NCBI GenBank assembly: GCA_046759385.1
Contig: JBHICC010000037.1
Coordinates: forward strand, 1 to 29,018
DNA: 29,018 bases
Source: JBHICC01 sp046759385
Lineage (GTDB): Bacteria; Pseudomonadota; Gammaproteobacteria; Acidiferrobacterales; SPGG2
Direction of reading: 5' to 3'
The notes under the pieces are model-generated. The model worked only from the letters and a program-made list of their open reading frames with translations. It had not been told where the DNA came from and searched no databases. Shown in pieces: positions 1 to 7,629 of this stretch. Position 1 is the stretch's first letter. The number at the start of each line of letters is the position of its first letter. A program made the translations under genes and the position numbers.

Positions 1-42
1 TCCACCGACCCCGCCGGTTACTAGAGCTACCCGTTCACGCAT
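1..42 (-). CDS. Short-chain dehydrogenase/reductase, N-terminus only
   Basis: Only the first 14 codons are in the window (MRERVALVTGGVGG). They read as the first beta strand and the glycine-rich NAD(P)-binding turn (TGGxGG) of a short-chain dehydrogenase, as in PhaB and FabG. A GGGAG ribosome binding site lies just upstream of the ATG at 42. It follows the phasin gene on the same strand by about 20 bases, so it is probably co-transcribed with it. By context it may be a second acetoacetyl-CoA reductase beside the phaB at 2247-2996, but 14 residues cannot tell PhaB from other SDR enzymes. Confidence 0.65.
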   Translation of the reverse strand, partial: MRERVALVTGGVGG

Positions 43-61
43 GTTCGGGGCTCTCCCTTGA

Positions 62-406
62 TCACCGAATCTCACGCCGCCTTTGGCTCTCGCCACGTTC
101 CGAGACCCTGCTGGTCGGCGCGGCGGGTGCGGAGAACATGACTAGACTCTGACGCGCGCTTTCCATGAATCGCTCTACATATTCTTGGCCCAGCTGGGCC
201 TGGCCGGCGACCAAATCACTCAGCCCCTGTACTTGACCGAGCAACCGTAGCTGCTTTATGCCCGTATCGAGATGCAGCGCGACGGCATCGAGCTGCTGCT
301 GAGCCAGGATATTCCATAGCTGTTGGTTCACGCGGGTGAGCTGGCGCGCCAGTTCATACCCGGGTCGCGTCGATCCCGCCAGACTCTCAAATACGTCGTA
401 TTGCAT
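62..406 (-). CDS. Phasin family protein (PHA granule coat)
   Basis: This 114-residue, mostly helical, cysteine-free protein is rich in Gln, Leu and Ala and has no signal peptide or membrane segment. The pattern of a short N-terminal start (MQYDVFESL) followed by amphipathic helices matches small phasins, which coat intracellular PHA granules and control their number and size. The last 20 or so residues are polar and probably disordered. The start at 406 is supported by a GGGAGGG ribosome binding site seven bases upstream. Its upstream region contains a perfect CTGC-N3-GCAG palindrome, the pattern bound by PhaR in Paracoccus, which fits PhaR control of phasin genes. Family assignment rests on composition, length and context rather than a catalytic motif. 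Confidence 0.72.
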   Translation of the reverse strand: MQYDVFESLAGSTRPGYELARQLTRVNQQLWNILAQQQLDAVALHLDTGIKQLRLLGQVQGLSDLVAGQAQLGQEYVERFMESARQSLVMFSAPAAPTSRVSERGESQRRREIR

Positions 407-448
407 GACAAACCCTCCCTAAGCCGTCTTATGATGCAATGCAATATG

Positions 449-459
449 CTGCAATGCAG
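449..459. promoter_or_regulatory. Candidate PhaR operator upstream of the phasin gene
   Basis: The sequence CTGCAATGCAG is a perfect match to CTGC-N3-GCAG; the symmetry extends one base each side to GCTGC-AAT-GCAGC (448-460). It lies about 43-53 bases upstream of the phasin ATG, where it would overlap a possible -35 element (TTGCAG on the minus strand). Known: PhaR of Paracoccus denitrificans binds CTGC-N3/4-GCAG and represses its phasin gene. Inferred: the PhaR encoded at 1753-2238 represses this phasin until granules titrate it away. Confidence 0.6.
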
Positions 460-491
460 CGTAGCCGACCGAGCAGGGCTTGTCAACGCGT

Positions 492-515
492 TTGCTGCAG
501 GTCCCCTTGCAGCAA
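492..515. repeat. 8-bp inverted repeat, TTGCTGCA/TGCAGCAA
   Basis: Perfect arms TTGCTGCA (492-499) and TGCAGCAA (508-515) are separated by 8 bases. TGCAGCAAG, which contains the right arm, recurs directly at 520-528. The repeat lies between the 3' end of the hydrolase gene and the phasin promoter. It could be a degenerate additional PhaR site (TGC-rich), or the hairpin of a weak terminator for the hydrolase gene, but no T-run follows it on the minus strand. Confidence 0.45.
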
Positions 516-539
516 GACGTGCAGCAAGTCTTTATGGCA

Positions 540-1454
540 TTAGGGGGTCGCCGGCGCCGTTCGCAGTCGTTGCAGCCAACGCCCGGGGCGACGCCACCAG
601 GGCTGCAGGACCTGATCAATGAAGCTCTCAAGCAAGTGTATGAAACGATCAGGACGTTCGAGCTGCGGTGAGTGGCCTACGTCGTGCCAAGCGACGAGTC
701 GGGAGCGAGGCAACTGGCGCGCCAAACGCTTGAGGGCATCTGCCGAAATCAGTACGTCCTGAACGCCGCCGAGAATTAAAGTTGGCTTTCTCAGTGCCCT
801 TAGTTCGCCCGTCACGTCCCAGCTATCCAGGGCCTGCAAATGACCGACCACGGCTTGCGGCGCCATGCGTGCGGCGTCGCTCACCAGCTCTATAAAGGCG
901 TCGTCATAGCACAGGCTCGGTGCCAGCCGCATCAAGGCGCGGCGCAACAACGGCCGGTTCGCGCCAAGGTGTCGGAGCAGCCTGTACGTCGCGCCCAGGG
1001 TGACGACGGAGGCGTCACGGTTGACGTCGAATAAGCGCGATACCCAATGTAAGAACAAATCTGATTGGCGCACCACCGAACGGCCCTCGGCAGGCGGCGG
1101 TGCAACCAAGGTCAACGAATGTACGAGTGTCGGTCGATCTAGCACACATTGAAGCGCCACGGCAGCGCCTAGAGAGTGTCCGACCAAATGCACTGATGTG
1201 AGATCGAGCGCAGCTGCAAACTCGGCTACATCGGCGGCGAGCACGTCGATGTTATGACCAAATCCGGGGTGCTCGCTGTCGCCGCAACCGCGCATGTCCG
1301 GCGCGTAGGCACGGTACCCAAGGGGCAACCTTTCGAGGACCGGCTGCCACCAGCGCCACGAACCGAAGTTGCCATGAAGCAGCAACAGCGCGGTATGACC
1401 CTCGCCCGCGGTCTTGTAGTGGATCCTTATACCCGGGGTGCGCACAAACGGCAT
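540..1454 (-). CDS. Alpha/beta-fold hydrolase
   Basis: The 304-residue protein has the whole alpha/beta-hydrolase layout: an HG oxyanion motif near residue 27 (LLLLHGNFGS), a GHSLG nucleophile elbow with Ser94, a probable acid Asp233 (GGVQD) and His261 (DVGHSPQLERP). There is no signal peptide, so it should act in the cytoplasm. The C-terminus is basic and Trp/Arg rich. It lies between phaR and the phasin gene on the same strand. By context a thioesterase or esterase acting on hydroxyacyl-CoA or PHA oligomers is possible, but the substrate cannot be read from the sequence. It lacks the PHA-depolymerase lipase box seen in PhaZ enzymes. The ATG at 1454 has only a weak ribosome binding site. Confidence 0.85.
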   Translation of the reverse strand: MPFVRTPGIRIHYKTAGEGHTALLLLHGNFGSWRWWQPVLERLPLGYRAYAPDMRGCGDSEHPGFGHNIDVLAADVAEFAAALDLTSVHLVGHSLGAAVALQCVLDRPTLVHSLTLVAPPPAEGRSVVRQSDLFLHWVSRLFDVNRDASVVTLGATYRLLRHLGANRPLLRRALMRLAPSLCYDDAFIELVSDAARMAPQAVVGHLQALDSWDVTGELRALRKPTLILGGVQDVLISADALKRLARQLPRSRLVAWHDVGHSPQLERPDRFIHLLESFIDQVLQPWWRRPGRWLQRLRTAPATP

Positions 1455-1752
1455 AATTTGTCTGGCCTGGTTTCACCTTGCTCCCCCGAATATTTCATTC
1501 AAATGTTTCGTTGTTATTGCGGTGCAAAATAGATCAAGGATGAGGCTTTGTCAAAGGCGTCCCCGGCAGCAAACAGAGGTCCGGAAGCATTGCCTCTTCG
1601 TTGTGTTCAAATAAAGGGACAGGCACCAGATACAAACTAGCACCCGAAGGGGTCAGATACTGCTATGCAGGACCGCTAGCGACGACCGCTAACGAAATCG
1701 GGCATGCCGATATGAGAAACGAGTGCGGGGACCACGGTCGCCAGCAGACAGA
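1455..1752. other. Intergenic region, phaR to hydrolase, no gene seen
   Basis: I see no convincing coding region in these 298 bases. The stretch contains a CTGC-N3-GCAG palindrome (1660-1670) and a motif around 1610-1660 (AAATAAAGGGACAGGCACC, then GGGGTCAGATAC) that resembles junk often found near Y1/REP-type transposase remnants; no transposase is present. A direct repeat ACCGCTA occurs twice at about 1672-1694. It presumably holds the promoter of the hydrolase gene. Confidence 0.5.
1660..1670. promoter_or_regulatory. Second candidate PhaR operator, upstream of the hydrolase gene
   Basis: CTGCTATGCAG is a perfect CTGC-N3-GCAG palindrome, the same pattern as at 449-459 with a different spacer. 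It lies about 206 bases upstream of the hydrolase ATG and about 80 bases beyond the phaR stop. The distance to the hydrolase start is long, so the transcription start would have to be well upstream of the ATG if this is an operator. Confidence 0.45.
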
Positions 1753-2238
1753 TCAACTCTCGTCCGAGTCCTTTCGCTCGCTCGAGGGTGGCTTGACTCC
1801 AGCGGCTTTAAAGAAGCTTTCTTGAATGTCCTTCCAGACCTCCAGGTTACGCTTGGTGAGCTCGGTCATCGTGTTCATGGGGTTGCCGGTCAACACGTTG
1901 CGCATCTGGTCCTGCATGAGCTTCTGCTGCTCCATGAATAACCCCAGGCTTTTCTCTAGGTAACTCGTGAACGCACCTTGCACGGTATCACCGTAGAAAC
2001 GGATCATCTTCGATAGAACTTCTGTCGTAAAGATCGGCTTGCCACCGCCTTCCTGCTCGATAATGATCTGCAACAGTATGCTGCGAGTGAGGTCTTCATC
2101 ATTGTTGGCACCGATGACTTTAAACTCCACACCCTTGGTTACCAGGTCACGCACGTCGGAAAGCGTGATGTAACGACTCAGCTCGGTATCGTACAACCGA
2201 CGGTTGGGGTATTTCTTGATGACGCGGGGTTCTGCCAC
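1753..2238 (-). CDS. phaR: PHA synthesis repressor PhaR
   Basis: This 161-residue protein begins with the hallmark PhaR N-terminal DNA-binding domain (AEPRVIKKYPNRRLYDTELS, then YITLSDVRDLV), followed by the PHB accumulation regulatory region with a helix-rich granule-binding part (YLEKSLGLFMEQQKLMQDQM). PhaR binds CTGC-N3/4-GCAG sites and nascent PHA granules, releasing phasin and PHA genes when polymer forms. I place the start at the GTG at 2238: the open frame runs further upstream, but there it only overlaps phaB in another frame, and homology begins at AEPRV. The start lies 8 bases after the phaB stop, indicating translational coupling. The acidic tail (SSERKDSDES) is unremarkable. Confidence 0.93.
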   Translation of the reverse strand: MAEPRVIKKYPNRRLYDTELSRYITLSDVRDLVTKGVEFKVIGANNDEDLTRSILLQIIIEQEGGGKPIFTTEVLSKMIRFYGDTVQGAFTSYLEKSLGLFMEQQKLMQDQMRNVLTGNPMNTMTELTKRNLEVWKDIQESFFKAAGVKPPSSERKDSDES

Positions 2239-2246
2239 AGCAAGCT

Positions 2247-2996
2247 CTAGGACATGTACTGTCCGCCATTGATAGAAATATCTGCTCCCGTAATGAAGCC
2301 TGCTTCGTCCGAGGCCAGAAACTCTACCACATAGGCAACCTCTTCGGGTTCGCCCAAGCGGCCAGCGGGTATGCCCGCGATGATCTTGGCGCGGACCTCC
2401 TCTGGCACCGCCATAACCATCTCGGTCGCAATATACCCCGGTGAGACGGTGTTCACGGTGATGCCCTTGCGGGCGACCTCCTGTGCCAACGCCATTGAAA
2501 AGCCGTGCATGCCCGCTTTGGCGGCGGAGTAGTTGGCTTGTCCAAATTGCCCCTTTTGACCGTTGATCGATGAAATATTGACCACGCGTCCGAACCCGCG
2601 ATCCATCATGCCTTGGATAACTGGGCGCGTGACGTTGAACACGCTGTCGAGATTGCTCGAGATTACCGCATCCCACTGGTCGTGGGTCATCTTGCGAAAG
2701 GTAGCATCTCTCGTGATTCCGGCATTGTTAACCAAGATGTCGATCGGGCCGACCTCCTTTTCGGTCTGCGCGATCACGGCTTCACACTGTTCGTAGTCGC
2801 TGACATCGCCCTTGAACGTGGCGACCTCATAGCCTTGCGCGCCTAACGACTGACGCCATTTTAATGTCTTCTCTTCGTTGCGATAGTTAGTCACCACACG
2901 GCAACCGGCATCCGCCAAGCGTTTGCAGATAGCCGTACCGATCCCGCCGGTGCCGCCCGTGACCAACGCTACCTTGCCTTCAAGCCTCTTTGCCAT
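2247..2996 (-). CDS. phaB: Acetoacetyl-CoA reductase PhaB
   Basis: A 249-residue short-chain dehydrogenase with the NADPH-binding TGGTGGIG turn at residues 13-20, the NNAG motif near 90-93, and the catalytic Ser143, Tyr156 and Lys160 within SSINGQKGQFGQ and YSAAK. The INGQKGQFGQANYS segment is characteristic of PhaB rather than fatty-acid FabG. It reduces acetoacetyl-CoA to (R)-3-hydroxybutyryl-CoA, the monomer for PHA synthase. The ATG lies 4 bases after the phaA stop with GAGAG as ribosome binding site, so phaA-phaB-phaR form one transcript. Confidence 0.95.
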   Translation of the reverse strand: MAKRLEGKVALVTGGTGGIGTAICKRLADAGCRVVTNYRNEEKTLKWRQSLGAQGYEVATFKGDVSDYEQCEAVIAQTEKEVGPIDILVNNAGITRDATFRKMTHDQWDAVISSNLDSVFNVTRPVIQGMMDRGFGRVVNISSINGQKGQFGQANYSAAKAGMHGFSMALAQEVARKGITVNTVSPGYIATEMVMAVPEEVRAKIIAGIPAGRLGEPEEVAYVVEFLASDEAGFITGADISINGGQYMS

Positions 2997-3000
2997 GATG

Positions 3001-4182
3001 TTATCTCTCGACCGTTAGCGCGACGCCCTGGCCGCCGCCAATGCAAAGCGTGGCCAATCCTTTGTGCGCATCCCGACGCTTCATCTCATGCAGCAAGGTG
3101 ACCAGAATACGCGCACCGGAAGCGCCAATTGGGTGACCAATGGCGATGGCGCCACCGTTGACGTTTACCTTATTGACATCCCACCCCAAGCCGCGATTGA
3201 CGGAAATCGCTTGGCCAGCAAAAGCCTCGTTGGCCTCGATCAAGTCAAGATCATCCACAGTCCAACCCGCTTTTTCAAGACACCGCGTAGATGCCGGGAT
3301 TGGGCCGGTGCCCATGATTGCCGGATCGACCCCTGCGCTCGCGTAGGCGACCACGCGGGCCAGCGATTTCAGCCCCAATTTCTTCGCATTCGTTTCCGTC
3401 GTCAGGATAACCGCGGCCGCGCCGTCATTGATGCCCGAAGCGTTGCCCGCCGTCACCGAGCCTTGCTTGTCAAATGCCGGGCGTAGCTTGGATAACCCTT
3501 CGACTGTCGTGCCGTGGCGCGGAAACTCATCGGTATCGAATACGATCGGCTCGCCCTTACGCTGCGGAATCTCGATCGGAATAATCTCCTCCTTGAAACG
3601 TCCGTCCTTTTGCGCGGCCTCGGCCTTTTGCTGGGAGGCGGCAGCGAACTCGTCCTGCGCGTCGCGGTCGATCTCGTATTTCTTGACGATGTTCTCGGCG
3701 GTCGTGCCCATATGGTACTGGTTAAAGGCATCCCACAGGCCATCGACGATCATCGAGTCCTTCAGTGCCCAGTCGCCCATCTTGGTACCGGTGCGCGATT
3801 TTGGCAACACATGGGGCGCTCGGCTCATGTTCTCCTGTCCGCCGGCAATGATCAGATCGGCGTCACCGCAGCGTATCGCCTGTGTTGCCAGGTGGACCGC
3901 TTTGAGGCCGCTACCGCATACCTTGTTGATGGTGATGGATGGGACCGACACGGGCAGACCGGCTTCGATGGCCGCTTGGCGAGCGGGGTTCTGGCCTACC
4001 CCCGCCGTCAGCACCTGCCCGAGAATGACCTCATCAACTTGCTCGGGCCTGACATTGCTGCGTCCAAGCAGTCCAGCGATCACCTTTGCGCCAAGACTGG
4101 CGGCCGGGAGTTGTGATAAGGCTCCACTAAAGGAGCCTACTGCCGTTCGCCCTGCGGCGACGATAACGACATCTTCGCTCAT
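3001..4182 (-). CDS. phaA: Acetyl-CoA acetyltransferase (beta-ketothiolase) PhaA
   Basis: A 393-residue biosynthetic thiolase that condenses two acetyl-CoA into acetoacetyl-CoA, the first PHA step. The acyl-accepting Cys89 is in NKVCGSGLKAV, the catalytic His is in GHPIGASGAR (about residue 350) and the second Cys is in CIGGGQGVAL (about 380). I choose the ATG at 4182, not the in-frame ATG at 4197: a GAGGA ribosome binding site lies 8 bases before 4182, and the product then has the usual family length. It is the first gene of phaA-phaB-phaR and is divergent from phaE-phaC. Confidence 0.95.
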   Translation of the reverse strand: MSEDVVIVAAGRTAVGSFSGALSQLPAASLGAKVIAGLLGRSNVRPEQVDEVILGQVLTAGVGQNPARQAAIEAGLPVSVPSITINKVCGSGLKAVHLATQAIRCGDADLIIAGGQENMSRAPHVLPKSRTGTKMGDWALKDSMIVDGLWDAFNQYHMGTTAENIVKKYEIDRDAQDEFAAASQQKAEAAQKDGRFKEEIIPIEIPQRKGEPIVFDTDEFPRHGTTVEGLSKLRPAFDKQGSVTAGNASGINDGAAAVILTTETNAKKLGLKSLARVVAYASAGVDPAIMGTGPIPASTRCLEKAGWTVDDLDLIEANEAFAGQAISVNRGLGWDVNKVNVNGGAIAIGHPIGASGARILVTLLHEMKRRDAHKGLATLCIGGGQGVALTVER

Positions 4183-4300
4183 TGACGCTTTCCTCATTGA
4201 TCAACGTTTCTGGCTTACTGGCAAGAGATTGATTCTGCCAGCTCTTTGCGGCACTGCAACATAGCCTAACAGACTTCGATTGCGCATGCTACCCGTCGCC

Positions 4301-4333
4301 TTTGTGCCCAAGCGCAATGTTGCGGCGCACAAA
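4301..4333. promoter_or_regulatory. Nested inverted repeats in the divergent phaA/phaE promoter region
   Basis: The 235 bases between phaA and phaE hold perfect arms TTTGTGC (4301-4307) and GCACAAA (4327-4333). Nested inside them is a second palindrome, CGCAA-TG-TTGCG (4313-4324). A -10-like TATATGATA follows at about 4337-4345, and phaE has a GGGAGG ribosome binding site at 4403-4408. This could be an operator for phaEC. It does not match CTGC-N3/4-GCAG, so another regulator, or a relaxed PhaR site, would be needed. Confidence 0.4.
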
Positions 4334-4417
4334 AGTATATGATACGCTCGAATCAGTCCGATTCCAAATCGAAGCAAGCAGCCGTGCCTCGGGCACCGTG
4401 CTGGGAGGCATAGATCG

Positions 4418-5569
4418 ATGAGTGAAAATCCGTACGGCTCCGGAGGGAACGACTGGATGGAGATCCAGCGTAAATACTGGGAGGCGTGGAGTGAACTCAG
4501 CCGCAAGGCCCTGGGTAACACGCCGGCGCCAACGCCAGTCAATCCGTGGGCACAGGCATTAGACCAGTGGTGGACCGCGGTCTCGCCGGCAGCCTCTACT
4601 GAGGTGGAAGATTTCTTCTCCAAGCTGATCGAGCAAGGCAAAGCCTTTTTTCGGCTTTCGGAGAACATGAGCAGCGCGTTGCAGTCGGCAACGCCGAGCG
4701 GACAATCGCTAAGCGAGTGGCAGCAGGAAATCGAGCAAGCTTTTTCCGGTATGAAGCAGGCGTTTTCGGGGTCGGGAGCGGACGCGCCCGATGTCATGCG
4801 TCAAGTCATGGCGTTCTGGGAACTCCCGCTCGATACTTGGCAACGCACCGCGTCGTCGATGTCGGTACTCCCGGGCGATTTTCTACAAAATCTGAAGCCC
4901 GAGGGCCTCGAAGGATTCAAGCAGAAGGTCGAGGAAGGGATGGAGCGCTTCTTATCGATTCCTGGCGTCGGCTACACGCGCGAGTGGCAAGAACAGCTGC
5001 AGGCTTACGGGCGGCTTTGGCTCGATTACCAAAAAGCCCACCAGCATTATGTCGCTGCTTACGCCCGCATTGGCGCACAATCGGTTGAGCGACTGGAGCA
5101 ACGCGTCAAACGGCTCTTAAAAGAAGGCAAGGAAGTTACCACCTTGCGCGAGCTCTATGACCTTTGGGTGGACTGCTGCGAGGAGGTCTACGGCGAGTAT
5201 GTTGCGACCGATGAATACGCTGAGTTGCATGCGCGCTTAGTGAACGGGCTAATGAAGCTCAAGCGCCACGGCAGCGCGATGGTTGATGAATTGCTTGGTG
5301 GCATGAGTATGCCGACACGCCGAGAGATCAATACCTTGCAGTTCCGATTGCAGGAGGAGCGCCGCGAGAATAAAGCGATGCGTGCAGAACTCGAGTCATT
5401 GAAAGAGCGGGTCGATAAGCTCGATCAAGGTAAGCCCGCTCAGACCCAAGGCAGGCGCACAGCTAAGCCGGCTAGCGTACGCTCGAAGCCCAGCGCGCGC
5501 ACCAAGAAGACGAAGGCGGGCCACGTCGCCCGTCAATCCACTGATCAGCACGCTGTGAAAGGAGGTTAA
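4418..5569 (+). CDS. phaE: Class III PHA synthase subunit PhaE
   Basis: The 383-residue protein is mostly helical, starts with a Trp-rich stretch (WMEIQRKYWEAWSELSRKAL) and has the central region typical of PhaE (PGVGYTREWQEQLQAYGRLW, then a W-V-D-CCEEVY region near residues 250-256). A coiled coil (about 290-335: QFRLQEERRENKAMRAELES) is followed by a lysine/arginine-rich, probably disordered tail. PhaE has no catalytic triad; it binds and activates PhaC to form the class III synthase at the granule surface. It is close to the usual PhaE length, with the basic tail accounting for the excess. The stop is 3 bases before the phaC GTG. Confidence 0.93.
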   Translation: MSENPYGSGGNDWMEIQRKYWEAWSELSRKALGNTPAPTPVNPWAQALDQWWTAVSPAASTEVEDFFSKLIEQGKAFFRLSENMSSALQSATPSGQSLSEWQQEIEQAFSGMKQAFSGSGADAPDVMRQVMAFWELPLDTWQRTASSMSVLPGDFLQNLKPEGLEGFKQKVEEGMERFLSIPGVGYTREWQEQLQAYGRLWLDYQKAHQHYVAAYARIGAQSVERLEQRVKRLLKEGKEVTTLRELYDLWVDCCEEVYGEYVATDEYAELHARLVNGLMKLKRHGSAMVDELLGGMSMPTRREINTLQFRLQEERRENKAMRAELESLKERVDKLDQGKPAQTQGRRTAKPASVRSKPSARTKKTKAGHVARQSTDQHAVKGG

Positions 5570-5572
5570 GCC

Positions 5573-6634
5573 GTGCCCCCAATCCAGATTCGGCCCGACC
5601 AGGCAGCCGACGAGATGCTGGAGTTCAACAGCAAGCTCGGTAAGGGTTTCCAAAACCTTCTCAAGATCGGCCCGATCGACGCGGGTGTCACGCCAAAAGA
5701 GGTCGTGTATCGCGAAGATAAGATGGTGCTGTACCGGTTCCGGTCAGACAAGGTACGAAACCCAGTACCTGTGCTGATCGTATACGCGCTGGTAAACCGA
5801 CCTTACATGACAGATCTTCAAGAAGACCGCTCCACCGTGCGTGGTCTGCTGGACGCGGGCCTGGACGTTTACCTAATCGACTGGGGCTATCCCGATCGTG
5901 CCGATAAGTATTTGACTCTGGATGACTACATCAACGGTTACATCGATCGTTGCGTTGAGGTCATCCGTAAGCGTCATAGCCTTGACCAGATCAACCTGCT
6001 TGGCATCTGCCAGGGCGGTACCTTCAGTCTGTGTTACAGCGCGATCCACCCTGAGAAGATATGTAACCTGGTGACCATGGTCACGCCAGTGGACTTCGAG
6101 ACAAAGGACAACTTGCTAGGCCACTGGGCGAAGAAGATGGATGTTGACCTGTTGGTCGATACCATGGGCAACATTCCAGGCGAGCTGATGAATTGGACGT
6201 TTCTTTCTTTGAAGCCTTTCAGACTCATGGGCCAGAAATATATGGACATGGTCGATGCGCTACACGATCAGCGCAAAGCCAAGAACTTCCTGCGAATGGA
6301 GAAATGGATCTTTGACAGCCCAGACCAGGCTGGCGAAGCCTTTCGGCAGTTCATGAAGGACTTTTATCAGCGCAATGGGTTGATAAAGGGTGACGTGCGG
6401 ATCGGTGAACACCTCGTCGATCTTAAAAACATCACTATGCCAGTGCTCAACATCTACGCAACTGAGGATCACCTAGTACCACCAGCGGCCTCGACTGCGC
6501 TCAAGCAACACATCGGTACCGAGGACTACACCGAGCAAGCCTTCCCCGGTGGCCACATTGGCATCTACGTCAGCAGGCGCGCGCAAAAAGAAGTTCCGCC
6601 GGCAATTGGCCAGTGGCTGGATGCAAGAACGTAA
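5573..6634 (+). CDS. phaC: Class III PHA synthase catalytic subunit PhaC
   Basis: The 353-residue alpha/beta-fold polymerase has the lipase-like box GICQGG with catalytic Cys146, Asp299 in ATEDHLVPP and His328 in PGGHIGIYV. These match Cys149/Asp302/His331 of the Allochromatium enzyme with a constant offset. About 350 residues is right for class III; class I enzymes are about 580. It polymerises (R)-3-hydroxyacyl-CoA on the granule. The GTG start at 5573 is fixed by a perfect AAAGGAGG ribosome binding site (5558-5565) lying inside the end of phaE, so the two subunits are coupled. Confidence 0.96.
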   Translation: MPPIQIRPDQAADEMLEFNSKLGKGFQNLLKIGPIDAGVTPKEVVYREDKMVLYRFRSDKVRNPVPVLIVYALVNRPYMTDLQEDRSTVRGLLDAGLDVYLIDWGYPDRADKYLTLDDYINGYIDRCVEVIRKRHSLDQINLLGICQGGTFSLCYSAIHPEKICNLVTMVTPVDFETKDNLLGHWAKKMDVDLLVDTMGNIPGELMNWTFLSLKPFRLMGQKYMDMVDALHDQRKAKNFLRMEKWIFDSPDQAGEAFRQFMKDFYQRNGLIKGDVRIGEHLVDLKNITMPVLNIYATEDHLVPPAASTALKQHIGTEDYTEQAFPGGHIGIYVSRRAQKEVPPAIGQWLDART

Positions 6635-6655
6635 ACTTAACTGTACGACCTGCCG

Positions 6656-7609
6656 CTAAGCAGTGGCCGATTCGTCGGCGAGTGCCTTCTCCTGTTGCGC
6701 GAAAAACTGAGGGTCCATCATATCGATGAACCGCTTGGCCTGAGGGGAGAGGAACTTGCCACGGCGCAGCACAACACCGTAGCTACGATTCGGAAAATAC
6801 TCATCGAGTGGAATTCGGGCGAGCGGCTCTTTGCCAGTCAAACAGATGTCCGCGACGATGGAAATGCCGAGGCCTAAAGTGACGTACTTCTTGATCACCT
6901 CCCAGCCACCGGCTTCCAGCGCGACGGTATAACTGATGTCGTGCTGTCGGAAAACCAGGTCCACCATACGCCAAGTAGCCAAGTGCCGCGGCGGTAAGAT
7001 CAAACCGTACGGGCTTATGTCCTCAAGCTGCACGGTCTTTCTTTCCGCTAGCGGGTGATCCTTGGGGGTGATTAATACCGTTGGGTACGTGAAGATCGGA
7101 TGGTAGCTGATGTCGTTCGGCGTCTCGAGCATCGATCCGACTGCAAAATCCACTTCATCGGCGCGCAACATTGCCAGCCCGTCGCGACCGGTCACGTTGT
7201 GAAGCTTGAGCCTGATGCCGGGGTAGCTTTTGGCAAAACGGCCCATCGTCTCGGGAAGGATATACAAGATCGTCGACTCTCCGGCGGCAATGTTGAGCTC
7301 GCCGCTCTCGAGCTGCCCGTGCTGCGCTGCGAACGTCTCTGGCAACGCGTCCATCCCCTGGACCAAAGGCAGTGCGAGCTCATAAAGCGTCTGCCCTTCC
7401 GGTGTCAGCTTGATGCTAGGACCGCGTCGCTCAAAGAGTGCCGTGTCAAGCTCACGCTCCAGTGCCTGAATTTGCAGGGACACGGACGGCTGGCTCAGGA
7501 ATAGCCGTTCGGCCGCCTTCGACACGCTGCCCACTTGTGCTGCATAGCAAAACGCGCGCAGCTGCTTGAGCCGATTCTGCTTGTAATAAACGGGGCTGCG
7601 GGAGGCCAT
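6656..7609 (-). CDS. LysR-type transcriptional regulator, CysB-like
   Basis: A 317-residue LysR protein: winged helix-turn-helix at about residues 13-75 (LRAFCYAAQVGSVSKAAERL, then SQPSVSLQIQALE) and a periplasmic-binding-like effector domain from about 95. The segment VIKKYVTLGLGISIVADI in the effector domain resembles CysB/Cbl, which sense sulfur-assimilation intermediates; this is a reading by eye. It converges on phaC with a 21-base gap. A perfect 19-bp inverted repeat 21 bases upstream of its ATG is a likely autoregulatory operator. The target genes are not evident; the nearest upstream gene is a decayed dehydrogenase. Confidence 0.88.
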   Translation of the reverse strand: MASRSPVYYKQNRLKQLRAFCYAAQVGSVSKAAERLFLSQPSVSLQIQALERELDTALFERRGPSIKLTPEGQTLYELALPLVQGMDALPETFAAQHGQLESGELNIAAGESTILYILPETMGRFAKSYPGIRLKLHNVTGRDGLAMLRADEVDFAVGSMLETPNDISYHPIFTYPTVLITPKDHPLAERKTVQLEDISPYGLILPPRHLATWRMVDLVFRQHDISYTVALEAGGWEVIKKYVTLGLGISIVADICLTGKEPLARIPLDEYFPNRSYGVVLRRGKFLSPQAKRFIDMMDPQFFAQQEKALADESATA

Positions 7610-7629
7610 TGTGATCCAAGATTACAAAA

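Noticed and set aside
540..671. Plus-strand small frames at 323-671
   Set aside because: They overlap the phasin promoter and the hydrolase 3' end, and have no ribosome binding site or recognisable product.
1601..1825. Small plus-strand frames and transposon-like AAATAAAGGGACAGGCACC motif
   Set aside because: No transposase, terminal repeats or homologous protein can be seen. The motif alone is too weak to call a mobile element.
3001..4197. phaA start at the upstream ATG (4197)
   Set aside because: The GAGGA ribosome binding site lies between the two ATGs, 8 bases before the one at 4182, and the usual thiolase N-terminus starts there.
3428..4264. Long open frame (278 codons) antisense to phaA
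   Set aside because: It mirrors the codon pattern of phaA, has no recognisable domain, and phaA is unmistakable on the other strand.
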